Both the position numbers and the translations under genes were made by a program. A stretch of 10,706 nt of DNA from Pseudomonadota bacterium. GTDB taxonomy: Bacteria; Pseudomonadota; Alphaproteobacteria; Rhizobiales; Xanthobacteraceae. Shown here one piece after another: positions 1 through 6,141 of this stretch. The stretch covers positions 1-10,706 of the forward strand of contig JAEZEY010000442.1 in the NCBI GenBank assembly GCA_023432845.1, read 5' to 3'. The notes beneath the pieces are model-generated. The model made no database searches. It was not told the DNA's origin and was given only the letters and a program-made list of their open reading frames with translations. How positions within the stretch are numbered: position 1 is the stretch's first letter; each line of letters opens with the position of its first letter.

Positions 1-448
1 TATAGGGATCGAGCGCGACGTCGCAGAGAATCCCGATTTGCGGCACTTCCTTTTTGATGGCGCGCACGGCGCGGCAGACCAGGTTGTCGCTGTTCAGCGC
101 TTCGCTGCCGGTCTCGTCGCGCAGCGATGGGTCGGTGTAGGGGAAGATGGCGATGCAGGGGATGGTCAGTTCGGCCGCGCGCACCGCGGCGCGCACCGCC
201 TGATCGACCGACAGGCGCTCGACCCCGGGCATCGACGCGACGGGCTGGCCCGCATTGTCGCCGTCCATGACGAAGATCGGCCAGATCAGGTCGTCGGTGG
301 TGACGACGTTCTCGCGGACCATGCGGCGCGCCCAGTCGGCGCGGCGGTTGCGCCGCATGCGCACCGTGAGGTCGAGCGGCTGCGCGCTCGCCTCGCCGGC
401 GGCGAAGCGCACGGTGTGCTGCAGGGGGCGTCCGTATTTGATGGCCAT
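1..448 (-). CDS. hemB: Porphobilinogen synthase (delta-aminolevulinic acid dehydratase), 5' part only
   Basis: HemB condenses two 5-aminolevulinate molecules to porphobilinogen, the first common step of tetrapyrrole synthesis, in the cytosol. About 149 N-terminal codons are present; the rest lies beyond the left edge (the family is usually about 330-350 residues). Recognised from the N-terminal stretch RRNRRADWARRMVREN, the segment LIWPIFVMDG, the PGVERLSVD segment and AIFPYTDPSLRDETGSEA. The last residues in the window read LCDVALDPY, where Zn-dependent enzymes have Cys in the DVCFCEY segment. Ala and Asp at these places are typical of the Mg-dependent alphaproteobacterial type. Start ATG at 448-446 was chosen because a GGAG Shine-Dalgarno lies 7 bases upstream (plus-strand CTCC at 456-459). 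The gene diverges from the SMR transporter. Identity is sure; the metal class is inferred from a partial site. Confidence 0.95.
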   Translation of the reverse strand, partial: MAIKYGRPLQHTVRFAAGEASAQPLDLTVRMRRNRRADWARRMVRENVVTTDDLIWPIFVMDGDNAGQPVASMPGVERLSVDQAVRAAVRAAELTIPCIAIFPYTDPSLRDETGSEALNSDNLVCRAVRAIKKEVPQIGILCDVALDPY

Positions 449-517
449 GGTGAAACTCCAGACGGCACCCTCATAGCCGCTTCGCGCCGCGCCCGCCACC
501 CATGCGGGCCTCGAGGC

Positions 518-545
518 TTGACCCCGCACGCCCGGTTTTTACATT
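518..545 (+). promoter_or_regulatory. Candidate sigma-70-type promoter for the guanidinium exporter
   Basis: TTGACC (518-523) and TACATT (540-545) are separated by 16 bases, giving 5/6 and 4/6 matches to the housekeeping consensus. Transcription would start near 552, about 20 bases before the first hairpin of the putative riboswitch. Promoters in alphaproteobacteria are loosely conserved, so this is only a plausible match. Confidence 0.35.
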
Positions 546-570
546 CCCGGGCGAGGCAACGACCTCACTT

Positions 571-631
571 TGCGCGGGACGGCGCGAGGAACCCAGTCCG
601 GGACGGCCCGGCGCTCATAGTGAGGGCCGTC
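571..631 (+). promoter_or_regulatory. Candidate guanidine-II (mini-ykkC) riboswitch controlling the SMR transporter
   Basis: Two hairpins with ACGG loops sit directly before the gene. The second is perfect: CCGGG (598-602), loop ACGG (603-606), CCCGG (607-611). The first is less regular: CGCG (573-576), loop GGACGG (577-582), CGCG (583-586). Paired ACGR-loop hairpins ahead of SMR exporters are the hallmark of the guanidine-II class, in which the two loops kiss through their CG bases on binding guanidinium. A switching alternative is visible. GACGGCCC (602-609), made of the second loop plus its 3' arm, is perfectly complementary over 8 bases to GGGCCGTC (624-631), which covers the GAGGG Shine-Dalgarno (622-626) up to the base before the ATG. 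Without ligand the ribosome site would be masked; with ligand the hairpin forms and frees it. The mechanism is inferred; the pairings are read from the sequence. Confidence 0.78.
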
Positions 632-952
632 ATGGTCTGGATAATTCTGCTTGCCGCGGGTCTGTTCGAAATCGTCTGGGCGCTGGCGCTGAAGGCGTCG
701 TACGGCTTCACCAAACCGATACCGTCGGTCATCGCCATTGTCGGCATGATCGCCAGCGTGGTGCTGTTGTCGCTGGCGATGCGCAGTCTGCCGGTCGGTA
801 CCGCCTATGTGGTGTGGACCGGTATCGGCGCCGTCGGCGCCTTCGTCGCCGGAGTCATCATGTTCGGCGAGGATTTGGGCGTGATGCGCGTAGTGGCAGC
901 CGGGCTGATCGTGTCCGGCCTCGTCCTGATGAAAGTGGCATCGCCCTCCTGA
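632..952 (+). CDS. gdx: SMR-family guanidinium exporter (SugE/Gdx type)
   Basis: A 106-residue inner-membrane protein with four hydrophobic helices, the usual length for small multidrug resistance transporters, which work as dual-topology dimers exchanging substrate for protons. It resembles SugE/Gdx rather than EmrE: the start MVWIILLAAGLFEIVWALAL carries the essential Glu (residue 13) followed by IVWALALK, and LPVGTAYVVWTGIGAVGAF is nearly identical to the E. coli SugE segment. Gdx proteins export guanidinium, which fits the guanidine-II-like leader. The ATG at 632 was chosen because it begins the family's N-terminus and has GAGGG (622-626) in front. The frame stays open further upstream, but that extension lies antisense to hemB and has no family resemblance. 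Broader quaternary ammonium export cannot be excluded. Confidence 0.93.
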   Translation: MVWIILLAAGLFEIVWALALKASYGFTKPIPSVIAIVGMIASVVLLSLAMRSLPVGTAYVVWTGIGAVGAFVAGVIMFGEDLGVMRVVAAGLIVSGLVLMKVASPS

Positions 953-988
953 CACGTCTGAACGGGGGTCTTGGTCGCCGCCTTGCGT

Positions 989-1008
989 CCTGCTAGCAAA
1001 GCAGCAGG
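989..1008 (+). other. Small hairpin touching the ribosome binding site of the acyl-CoA dehydrogenase gene
   Basis: CCTGCT (989-994) and AGCAGG (1003-1008) form a perfect 6-bp stem with an 8-base loop in the 70-base gap between the exporter and the dehydrogenase. The 3' arm runs into the Shine-Dalgarno AGGGAGG (1006-1012). It could modulate initiation or be a weak attenuating structure; there is no T run after it, so it is not a standard terminator. Confidence 0.3.
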
Positions 1009-1022
1009 GAGGCGACCGGCCG

Positions 1023-2162
1023 ATGGATTTTTCTCTCACCGAAGAACAGCAGGCTTTTCAGGCCACCGCGCGGCAGTTCGCCCGCGACGCCATGATGCCT
1101 CATGCGCGCGACTGGGATGCCGGTTCGATCTTCCCGGTCGAGACCTTGCGCGAGGCGGCGGCGCTCGGTTTCGGCGGCATCTATGTGCGCGACGATGTCG
1201 GCGGCTCCGGCCTGACCCGGCTCGACGCAGCGCTGATTTTCGAGGAACTGGCGCAGGGCTGCACCTCGACCGCGGCCTACATCTCCATCCACAACATGGT
1301 CGCCTGGATGATCGACACCTACGGCAGCGAGGAGGCGCGCCAGCGCTTCCTGCCGAAACTGTGTTCGATGGAGCATTTCGCCAGCTACTGCCTGACCGAG
1401 CCGGACTCCGGCTCCGATGCCGCCAGCCTCACCACCAAGGCGCGCCGCGACGGCGATACTTACGTGCTCGACGGCGCCAAGGCCTTCATCTCCGGTGGCG
1501 GCATGTCGGACGTTTATCTGGTGATGGCGCGGACCGGCGAGGGCGGGCCGCGTGGTATTTCCTGCATCGCGGTGGAGAAGGGCACGCCTGGACTCACTTT
1601 CGGCGCGCAGGAGAAGAAGCTCGGCTGGAAGTCGCAGCCGGCCGCCATGGTCATGTTCGAGAACTGCCGCGTTCCGGTGGCGAACCTGATCGGCAAGGAA
1701 GGCGAGGGCTTCAGGATCGCGATGGCCGGGCTCGACGGCGGCCGCCTCAATATCGGCGCCTGCTCGATCGGCGGCGCGCAGTTCTGCCTCGACCGCACCG
1801 TCGCCTACATGAAGGAACGCAAGCAATTCGGCACGCGGCTCGCCGACTTCCAGGCGCTGCAATTCCGCATTGCCGACTACGCCACCGAGCTCGAGGCTGC
1901 GCGCCTGCTGCTGCACCGCGCCGCGGTCGCAGTCGGCGAGAAAGAGCCGGCGGCGACGCAGCTCGCCGCCAAGGCCAAGCGCTTCGCCACCGACACCGGC
2001 TTCGAGGTGGTCAATGGCTGCCTGCAATTGCACGGCGGCTACGGTTACCTGAACGACCATCCGATCGAGCGCGTGCTGCGCGATGTGCGCGTGCACCAGA
2101 TTCTCGAAGGCACCAACGAGGTCATGCGTGTGATCGTGTCGCGCAACATGTTGGGGAATTGA
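1023..2162 (+). CDS. Isobutyryl-CoA dehydrogenase-like acyl-CoA dehydrogenase (valine catabolism)
   Basis: A 379-residue FAD flavoenzyme of normal family length. It would oxidise isobutyryl-CoA to methacrylyl-CoA in valine breakdown, passing electrons to ETF. Visible landmarks: the N-terminal helical domain to about residue 117, the family signature YCLTEPDSGSDAA (122-134), KAFISGGG (153-160), the ERKQFG segment (265-270), and HQILEGTNEVMR near the end with the catalytic base Glu362. The stretches ASYCLTEP, GISCIAVEKGTPGL, GWKSQP and VHQILEG closely follow the mammalian isobutyryl-CoA dehydrogenase (ACAD8) sequence. The start at 1023 has AGGGAGG (1006-1012) in front. Neighbouring 3-hydroxyisobutyryl-CoA hydrolase and 3-hydroxyisobutyrate dehydrogenase genes support the valine assignment over other short or branched acyl substrates. 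Substrate is inferred from resemblance and context. Confidence 0.92.
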   Translation: MDFSLTEEQQAFQATARQFARDAMMPHARDWDAGSIFPVETLREAAALGFGGIYVRDDVGGSGLTRLDAALIFEELAQGCTSTAAYISIHNMVAWMIDTYGSEEARQRFLPKLCSMEHFASYCLTEPDSGSDAASLTTKARRDGDTYVLDGAKAFISGGGMSDVYLVMARTGEGGPRGISCIAVEKGTPGLTFGAQEKKLGWKSQPAAMVMFENCRVPVANLIGKEGEGFRIAMAGLDGGRLNIGACSIGGAQFCLDRTVAYMKERKQFGTRLADFQALQFRIADYATELEAARLLLHRAAVAVGEKEPAATQLAAKAKRFATDTGFEVVNGCLQLHGGYGYLNDHPIERVLRDVRVHQILEGTNEVMRVIVSRNMLGN

Positions 2163-2189
2163 ACGCATGGCCTTGGCGGAGAAGGCATC

Positions 2190-3053
2190 GTGAGCACCGG
2201 CTTCGACGCATTGCTGCCAGCCGAGATCGCCGAGAAGGCGGAAGCCGTCGGCGTTGCCAAGACGCGCCTCGACGTCCTCAGTCTGTTCACGCTGGCGGCG
2301 CTGGGCGGCGCCTTTATTGCGCTTGGCGGCATGTTCGCCACCACGGTGCTGGCTGGCGCCGACGGTGCCTTACCCTTCGGCGTCAGCCGGCTCCTCTCCG
2401 GCGTCGTGTTCTGCCTCGGCCTGATCCTTGTCATCGTCGGCGGCGCCGAACTGTTCACCGGCAACACACTGATGGTCATGGCGCTCGCGGCCGGCAAGGT
2501 GGGGCTGCGCGAAATGCTGCGGGCCTGGACGATCGTCTACGCGGGCAACTTCGTCGGCGCGGTCGGCACGGCCGCGCTTGTCTTCCTTTCCGGCCAGTAT
2601 CTCGGCGGCAAGGGCGCGGTGGCGGCGGTGGCGCTCAACATCGCGCTCAACAAGGTGTCTTTGCCCGTATCGCACGCCTTCTTTCTCGGCATTCTCTGCA
2701 ACGTGCTGGTTTGTCTCGCCGTTTGGCTGGCCTTCGGCGCGCGCACCACGACGGACAAGATCCTCGCCATCCTGTTCCCGGTCTCGGCCTTCGTCGTGGC
2801 CGGATTCGAACATTCGGTGGCGAACATGTATCTGATCCCGCTCGGTCTGTTTATTGTGAGCTGGGCGCCGGCCGAATTGTGGAGCCAGATCGGAAGCACA
2901 CCACAGGCCTTTGCCGCCATGACCTGGCCGGCATTTGCGTGGAGCCTTGTGCCGGTGACTTTGGGAAATATCATCGGCGGCGGCGGCCTGGTCGGCGCCG
3001 TCTACTGGTTCATCTACCTGCGCACACGCGGCGCCGAAGGGGGCGCAGAATGA
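2190..3053 (+). CDS. Formate/nitrite transporter (FNT) family channel
   Basis: A 287-residue integral membrane protein with about six hydrophobic helices. FNT proteins are pentameric channels passing small monovalent anions such as formate, nitrite, acetate, lactate or hydrosulfide. The family signatures are present: GGAELFTGNTL (84-94), Lys155 in NKVSLP, CNVLVCLAVW (170-179), and GFEHSVANMY (205-214) with the central Glu207-His208 pair of the pore. The start is GTG at 2190, 27 bases after the dehydrogenase stop, with GGAGAAGG (2178-2185) at good spacing; no in-frame ATG lies just upstream. Its stop overlaps the next start by four bases (ATGA). It sits among valine-degradation genes and not beside formate dehydrogenase, nitrite reductase or pyruvate formate-lyase, so the anion carried is open; a carboxylate linked to the pathway is a guess. 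Confidence 0.92.
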   Translation: MSTGFDALLPAEIAEKAEAVGVAKTRLDVLSLFTLAALGGAFIALGGMFATTVLAGADGALPFGVSRLLSGVVFCLGLILVIVGGAELFTGNTLMVMALAAGKVGLREMLRAWTIVYAGNFVGAVGTAALVFLSGQYLGGKGAVAAVALNIALNKVSLPVSHAFFLGILCNVLVCLAVWLAFGARTTTDKILAILFPVSAFVVAGFEHSVANMYLIPLGLFIVSWAPAELWSQIGSTPQAFAAMTWPAFAWSLVPVTLGNIIGGGGLVGAVYWFIYLRTRGAEGGAE

Positions 3054-3490
3054 CGGCACTGTTCTGGTTCGGACATCTGGCGCTGGTAACTTCCGCGATG
3101 TTCGCCGGTGCGGCCGTCTATATCAACTTCGCCGAGCAGCACGCCCGGCTGCAGCTCGACGATCGGGCGTTGCTCACCCAATGGAAGCCGAGCTACGCGC
3201 GGGGCTTCATCATGCAGTCGGGCCTCGCCGCCATCTCCGGCGTGCTCGGGATCATGGCCTTTCTGTTCAGCTATGACTGGCGCTGGCTGCTCGCTGCCGG
3301 CCTCATTCTCGCCAACTGGCCGTTCACGATGTTCATCATCATGCCGACCAACAAGCTGCTTCAGGGCACAGCGCCGGAATCGGCCAGCGACGTAACACGC
3401 GGCTTGATCCAGCAGTGGGGTCGCCTGCACGCCGTGCGCAGTGCGCTCGGTACACTTGCCGTTCTCGCTTACCTGTGGGCATTGACGTGA
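3050..3490 (+). CDS. DUF1772-like (anthrone oxygenase-type) four-helix membrane protein
   Basis: A 146-residue protein with four predicted hydrophobic helices (about residues 2-26, 50-73, 78-97 and 125-145). The pattern IIMPTNKLL after the third helix and a late WGRLHAVRSALGTLAVLAYLW resemble the DUF1772 family, whose conserved P-x-N and W-x-x-x-H-x-x-R motifs are both visible. Some relatives in polyketide clusters are called anthrone oxygenases, but most bacterial members have no proven role, so no activity is assigned. The start ATG overlaps the FNT stop as ATGA (3050-3053), and the stop TGA shares its last base with the next start, so it is translationally coupled on both sides. Its place beside the channel suggests a shared membrane function, which is inference. 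Confidence 0.8.
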   Translation: MTALFWFGHLALVTSAMFAGAAVYINFAEQHARLQLDDRALLTQWKPSYARGFIMQSGLAAISGVLGIMAFLFSYDWRWLLAAGLILANWPFTMFIIMPTNKLLQGTAPESASDVTRGLIQQWGRLHAVRSALGTLAVLAYLWALT

Positions 3491-4545
3491 TGGAGCCGGA
3501 AGTCCTTTTCGAGCGCCGCGGCGCCGCCGGGCTGATCACGCTGAACCGGCCCAAAGCGCTCAATGCCGTCTCGCATGGCATGGTCAATGCCATGCGCGCG
3601 CAGCTCGACGATTGGGCCGACGATCCAGCGATCACCCGCGTCGTCATCATGGGCGCCGGCAACAAGGCCTTCTCGGCCGGCGGCGACATCCGCCATCTCT
3701 ACGATCTCGGCAAGGAGAAGCGCTTCGACGAGCAGTTGCAGTTCTGGCGCGACGAGTATCCGCTCAACGTCGTCATCAAGAACTATCGCAAGCCCTATGT
3801 GGCGCTGGTCGATGGCATCGTGATGGGCGGCGGCGTCGGCGTGTCGGTGCACGGTTCGCATCGCGTCGCCGGCGACAAGTACTCCTTCGCCATGCCGGAA
3901 GTCGGCATCGGCTTCTTTCCCGATGTAGGTGCCACCTGGTTTCTTCCGCGCATGCCCGGCGAACTCGGCACCTATTGCGCGCTGACCGGCGATCGCTTCG
4001 GCATCGCCGACGCGCTCTATGCCGGGCTCGCTACGCACCGTATCTCCTCGACGCGCTTTCCCGATCTGCTCGACGGCTTGACCGGTACGGTATCGGTCGA
4101 CGCCGTACTGGCCGCCTTCGCCGAGCCGGCCGGGGAGGGGCCGATCTGGAAGCGCCGGCACCTGATCGACCACATTTTCGCCGGTCATGACGTCGCGGTG
4201 ATCCTCGAGCGGCTCGATCATGAAGCGGCCACAAACGGCGCCGATGCCGAATGGGCCGGCAAGACAGCGGCGACGATCCGCGCCAAATCGCCGACCTCGC
4301 TCAAGCTGGCGCTGGCGCAGGTGCGCTTCGGCGCGATCCACGATTTCGAAACCTGCATGCGGACCGAGATGCGCATCGTGTCGCGCGTCGTGAAGGCCCA
4401 CGATTTCTACGAAGGCGTCCGCGCCGTCATCGTCGACAAGGACAACAAGCCGACATGGAATCCTCAGATTTTGAGCGAAGTGACGATCGAGGCTATCGAG
4501 CGCTATTTCGCTTCCTTGGATGGCGGAGAGCTGATCCTGCCCTAG
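3490..4545 (+). CDS. 3-hydroxyisobutyryl-CoA hydrolase (crotonase superfamily)
   Basis: A 351-residue protein, the size of HIBCH enzymes and longer than ordinary enoyl-CoA hydratases (about 260). It would hydrolyse 3-hydroxyisobutyryl-CoA to free 3-hydroxyisobutyrate in valine catabolism. Crotonase oxyanion-hole elements FSAGGDI (61-67) and GIVMGGGVGVSV (109-120) are present. The hydrolase-type active site segment MPEVGIGFFPDVGATWFLPR carries Glu137 and Asp145, matching the catalytic Glu and Asp of human HIBCH. The C-terminal segment FYEGVRAVIVDKDNKPTWNP is also diagnostic of this subgroup. The start ATG at 3490 overlaps the preceding stop by one base (TGATG) and has only a weak Shine-Dalgarno, so translation is probably coupled. 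The longer open frame upstream of 3490 lies inside the preceding gene and was not used. A generic enoyl-CoA hydratase is the less likely alternative. Confidence 0.93.
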   Translation: MEPEVLFERRGAAGLITLNRPKALNAVSHGMVNAMRAQLDDWADDPAITRVVIMGAGNKAFSAGGDIRHLYDLGKEKRFDEQLQFWRDEYPLNVVIKNYRKPYVALVDGIVMGGGVGVSVHGSHRVAGDKYSFAMPEVGIGFFPDVGATWFLPRMPGELGTYCALTGDRFGIADALYAGLATHRISSTRFPDLLDGLTGTVSVDAVLAAFAEPAGEGPIWKRRHLIDHIFAGHDVAVILERLDHEAATNGADAEWAGKTAATIRAKSPTSLKLALAQVRFGAIHDFETCMRTEMRIVSRVVKAHDFYEGVRAVIVDKDNKPTWNPQILSEVTIEAIERYFASLDGGELILP

Positions 4546-4997
4546 GCGCGGCCGCGGCCGATCCTTACGCGGATCTGCGCGATCTCGAGCCGGTTCACGA
4601 GCAGGAGGGCGAACCCGGGGTCGGGCGCTGGACGCGCCGGTTGGTGCTGTTCCTGCGCATCATGGCCGGTATATCGATGCTCAAGGGCCTCTATCACTGG
4701 GCCAATATCTGCGGCATCGGCGTCGGCGACGACGACCTGTACGCCAACCATTCGATCGCCTGGCAGACCGCCACGGTATTCTTTGCCGTCATCGATCTCG
4801 TTGCCGCGGTCGGACTGTGGCTCGCCGCCGCCTGGGGCGCGGTGATCTGGCTCACGGCGGTCGCCTCGATGATAGCGGTACAATTATTCTTTCCGCAGGT
4901 ATTCGGCCGCGGCTTCTTCACCATCCTGTTTGAAGGCGGCATGCTCGGCATCTATCTTTACCTGGCGTTGAAGTCGGCGCGCGAGCAGCCGGTGTGA
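4455..4997 (+). CDS. DUF6163-like four-helix membrane protein
   Basis: About 180 residues if begun at ATG 4455. Four hydrophobic helices follow an acidic N-terminal tail: LVLFLRIMAGISMLKGLYHW, TATVFFAVIDLVAAVGLWLA, AVIWLTAVASMIAVQLFF and FTILFEGGMLGIYLYLAL. It looks like the small membrane family that I believe is annotated DUF6163 in Hyphomicrobiales, often near ldtR; the family name is from memory. No function is known to me. The start is uncertain. ATG 4455 makes a 91-base overlap with the end of the hydrolase gene and lacks a good Shine-Dalgarno. The next in-frame starts (TTG 4641, GTG 4644, ATG 4662) fall in or just before the first helix and would remove the tail, whose DPYADLRDLEPVHEQ segment reads like real protein. 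The reading frame and C-terminus are firm; the first 30 residues are doubtful. Confidence 0.72.
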   Translation: MESSDFERSDDRGYRALFRFLGWRRADPALGAAAADPYADLRDLEPVHEQEGEPGVGRWTRRLVLFLRIMAGISMLKGLYHWANICGIGVGDDDLYANHSIAWQTATVFFAVIDLVAAVGLWLAAAWGAVIWLTAVASMIAVQLFFPQVFGRGFFTILFEGGMLGIYLYLALKSAREQPV

Positions 4998-5057
4998 TGA
5001 GACGGGCGAGCGCATAGCGATATAACGAGACAACAAGAGAAAAGGGGAGAGTAAGAC

Positions 5058-5942
5058 ATGGCGCGCATTGCATTCATCGGGCTCGGCAATATGGGCCTGC
5101 CGATGGCGGTCAATCTCATCAAGGCCGGCCATCAGGTCGAGGGCGTCGATGTCAATCCGGCTTCGGTGGCCAAGCTGAAGGAAGCTGGCGGCACGCCGGT
5201 TGAGTTCGCCCATGTCGCCGCGGCGCGGGCCGATGCCGTCATCACCATGCTGCCCGCCGGCCAGCATGTGCGCGACGTCTATCTCGGCGACAACGGCATA
5301 ATCGCCACCGCCAATCCCGGCACGCTGCTGATCGAGTGCTCGACCTTCGACGTCGATACCGCGCGCGCCGTCGCGGCGGCGGCCGAGGCCAAGGGTCTCT
5401 TCATGGTCGATGCGCCAGTGTCCGGCGGCGTCGGCGGCGCCACCGCCGGTACGCTCACCTTCATGGTCGGCGGCACCGCGCAGGCCTATCAGCGCGCCGA
5501 ACCTATCCTGCAGAAGATGGGCAAGACAATCGTCCATGCCGGTGGGGCAGGGAACGGCCAGGCGGCGAAGATCTGCAACAACATGATCCTCGGCATTTCC
5601 ATGATTGCGGTGTCGGAGGCTTTCGTCATGGCCGAGAAGCTCGGCCTCGATCACCAGAAGCTGTTCGACATTTCCTCGAAGTCGTCCGGGCAGTGCTGGT
5701 CGCTGACCACCTATTGTCCCGTTCCGGGACCGGTTCCGACGTCACCGGCCAACCGCAATTATGAACCCGGGTTTACCGTAGCGATGATGCTGAAGGATTT
5801 GCGTCTCGCGCAGGAAGCGGCGCGTGCGGTCGGCGCCAAGACTGAGATGGGCGCCGAGGCGGAAAGACTCTATTCAGCCTATGCCGACAGCGGCGAGGCG
5901 GGCCGCGACTTCTCGGGTATCGTCCGTTTCATTCGCGGTTAG
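5058..5942 (+). CDS. mmsB: 3-hydroxyisobutyrate dehydrogenase
   Basis: A 294-residue NAD-dependent beta-hydroxyacid dehydrogenase, normal length, oxidising 3-hydroxyisobutyrate to methylmalonate semialdehyde, the step after the hydrolase in valine catabolism. The N-terminal Rossmann motif is IAFIGLGNMGLPMA with GLGNMG at residues 8-13. Substrate-binding signature DAPVSGGVGGA is at 118-128, and GNGQAAKICNN holds the catalytic Lys171. The stretch GQCWSLTTYCPVPGPVP is specific to HIBADH rather than tartronate semialdehyde reductase or 6-phosphogluconate dehydrogenase. The start ATG at 5058 is preceded by a strong GGGGAGAG (5044-5051). The 60-base gap before it contains TATAAC (5021-5026), a possible -10, but no convincing -35, so it is probably read from the upstream cluster. 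The hydroxyisobutyrate it uses would be made by the hydrolase two genes upstream. Confidence 0.95.
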   Translation: MARIAFIGLGNMGLPMAVNLIKAGHQVEGVDVNPASVAKLKEAGGTPVEFAHVAAARADAVITMLPAGQHVRDVYLGDNGIIATANPGTLLIECSTFDVDTARAVAAAAEAKGLFMVDAPVSGGVGGATAGTLTFMVGGTAQAYQRAEPILQKMGKTIVHAGGAGNGQAAKICNNMILGISMIAVSEAFVMAEKLGLDHQKLFDISSKSSGQCWSLTTYCPVPGPVPTSPANRNYEPGFTVAMMLKDLRLAQEAARAVGAKTEMGAEAERLYSAYADSGEAGRDFSGIVRFIRG

Positions 5943-5944
5943 AT

Positions 5945-6047
5945 GTCATTCCGGGGCGCAAGCGTCGCTTGCGAACGGAATTCAGACCGAACCGCTGCAT
6001 TTGTATCTGGATTCCGGCTCCGGCACCACGTGCCGTGCCCGAATGAC
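5945..6047. repeat. REP-like palindromic intergenic element after mmsB
   Basis: Terminal arms GTCATTCCGGGG (5945-5956) and CCCGAATGAC (6038-6047) are inverted with one base missing. Inside are two perfect hairpins: CGCAAGC (5957-5963), 3-base loop, GCTTGCG (5967-5973); and CGGCAC (6021-6026), 3-base loop, GTGCCG (6030-6035). The ends resemble dispersed intergenic repeats familiar from Bradyrhizobium-like genomes. No T run follows, so it is not a typical terminator, though it may protect or end the mmsB transcript. Copy number elsewhere cannot be judged here. Confidence 0.55.
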
Positions 6048-6063
6048 GGCAGAAGGAGAGGGT

Positions 6064-6141
6064 GAACGACTCCTTGCCGTGATCGTTCGACTTGAATCCG
6101 TGAACCAAGGATTCACCGTCGCAAATAAACCTAACGTTTAT
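6064..6141. promoter_or_regulatory. Run of inverted repeats upstream of ldtR, candidate operators
   Basis: Three perfect inverted repeats follow one another. The first is GAACGA (6064-6069) and TCGTTC (6083-6088). The second is TGAATCC (6093-6099) and GGATTCA (6109-6115). The third is ATAAAC (6125-6130), 5-base spacer, GTTTAT (6136-6141). The last is AT-rich in a GC-rich genome and, at 17 bases, is the size of a MarR-dimer operator. MarR regulators commonly bind such palindromes in their own promoters, so autoregulation by LdtR is a reasonable guess. I do not recall the LdtR consensus well enough to match it. Confidence 0.4.

Noticed and set aside
530..552. GCCCGG and CCGGGC inverted repeat with a T run in the loop, considered as a terminator
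   Set aside because: The T run is inside the loop rather than after the stem, it overlaps the promoter candidate, and no gene ends here.
38..631. N-terminal extension of the SMR transporter frame
   Set aside because: Most of it is antisense to hemB and the rest is leader RNA; the family N-terminus begins at 632 with a ribosome site.
993..2168. Long minus-strand open frame (391 codons) antisense to the acyl-CoA dehydrogenase
   Set aside because: It is a shadow frame of a strongly conserved enzyme in GC-rich DNA; the protein is low-complexity, rich in Arg, Ala, Gly and His, with no motif.
971..3049. Very long plus-strand frame running into the DUF1772-like gene
   Set aside because: It overlaps the dehydrogenase and FNT genes out of frame; only the part from 3050 has membrane-protein character and a coupled start.
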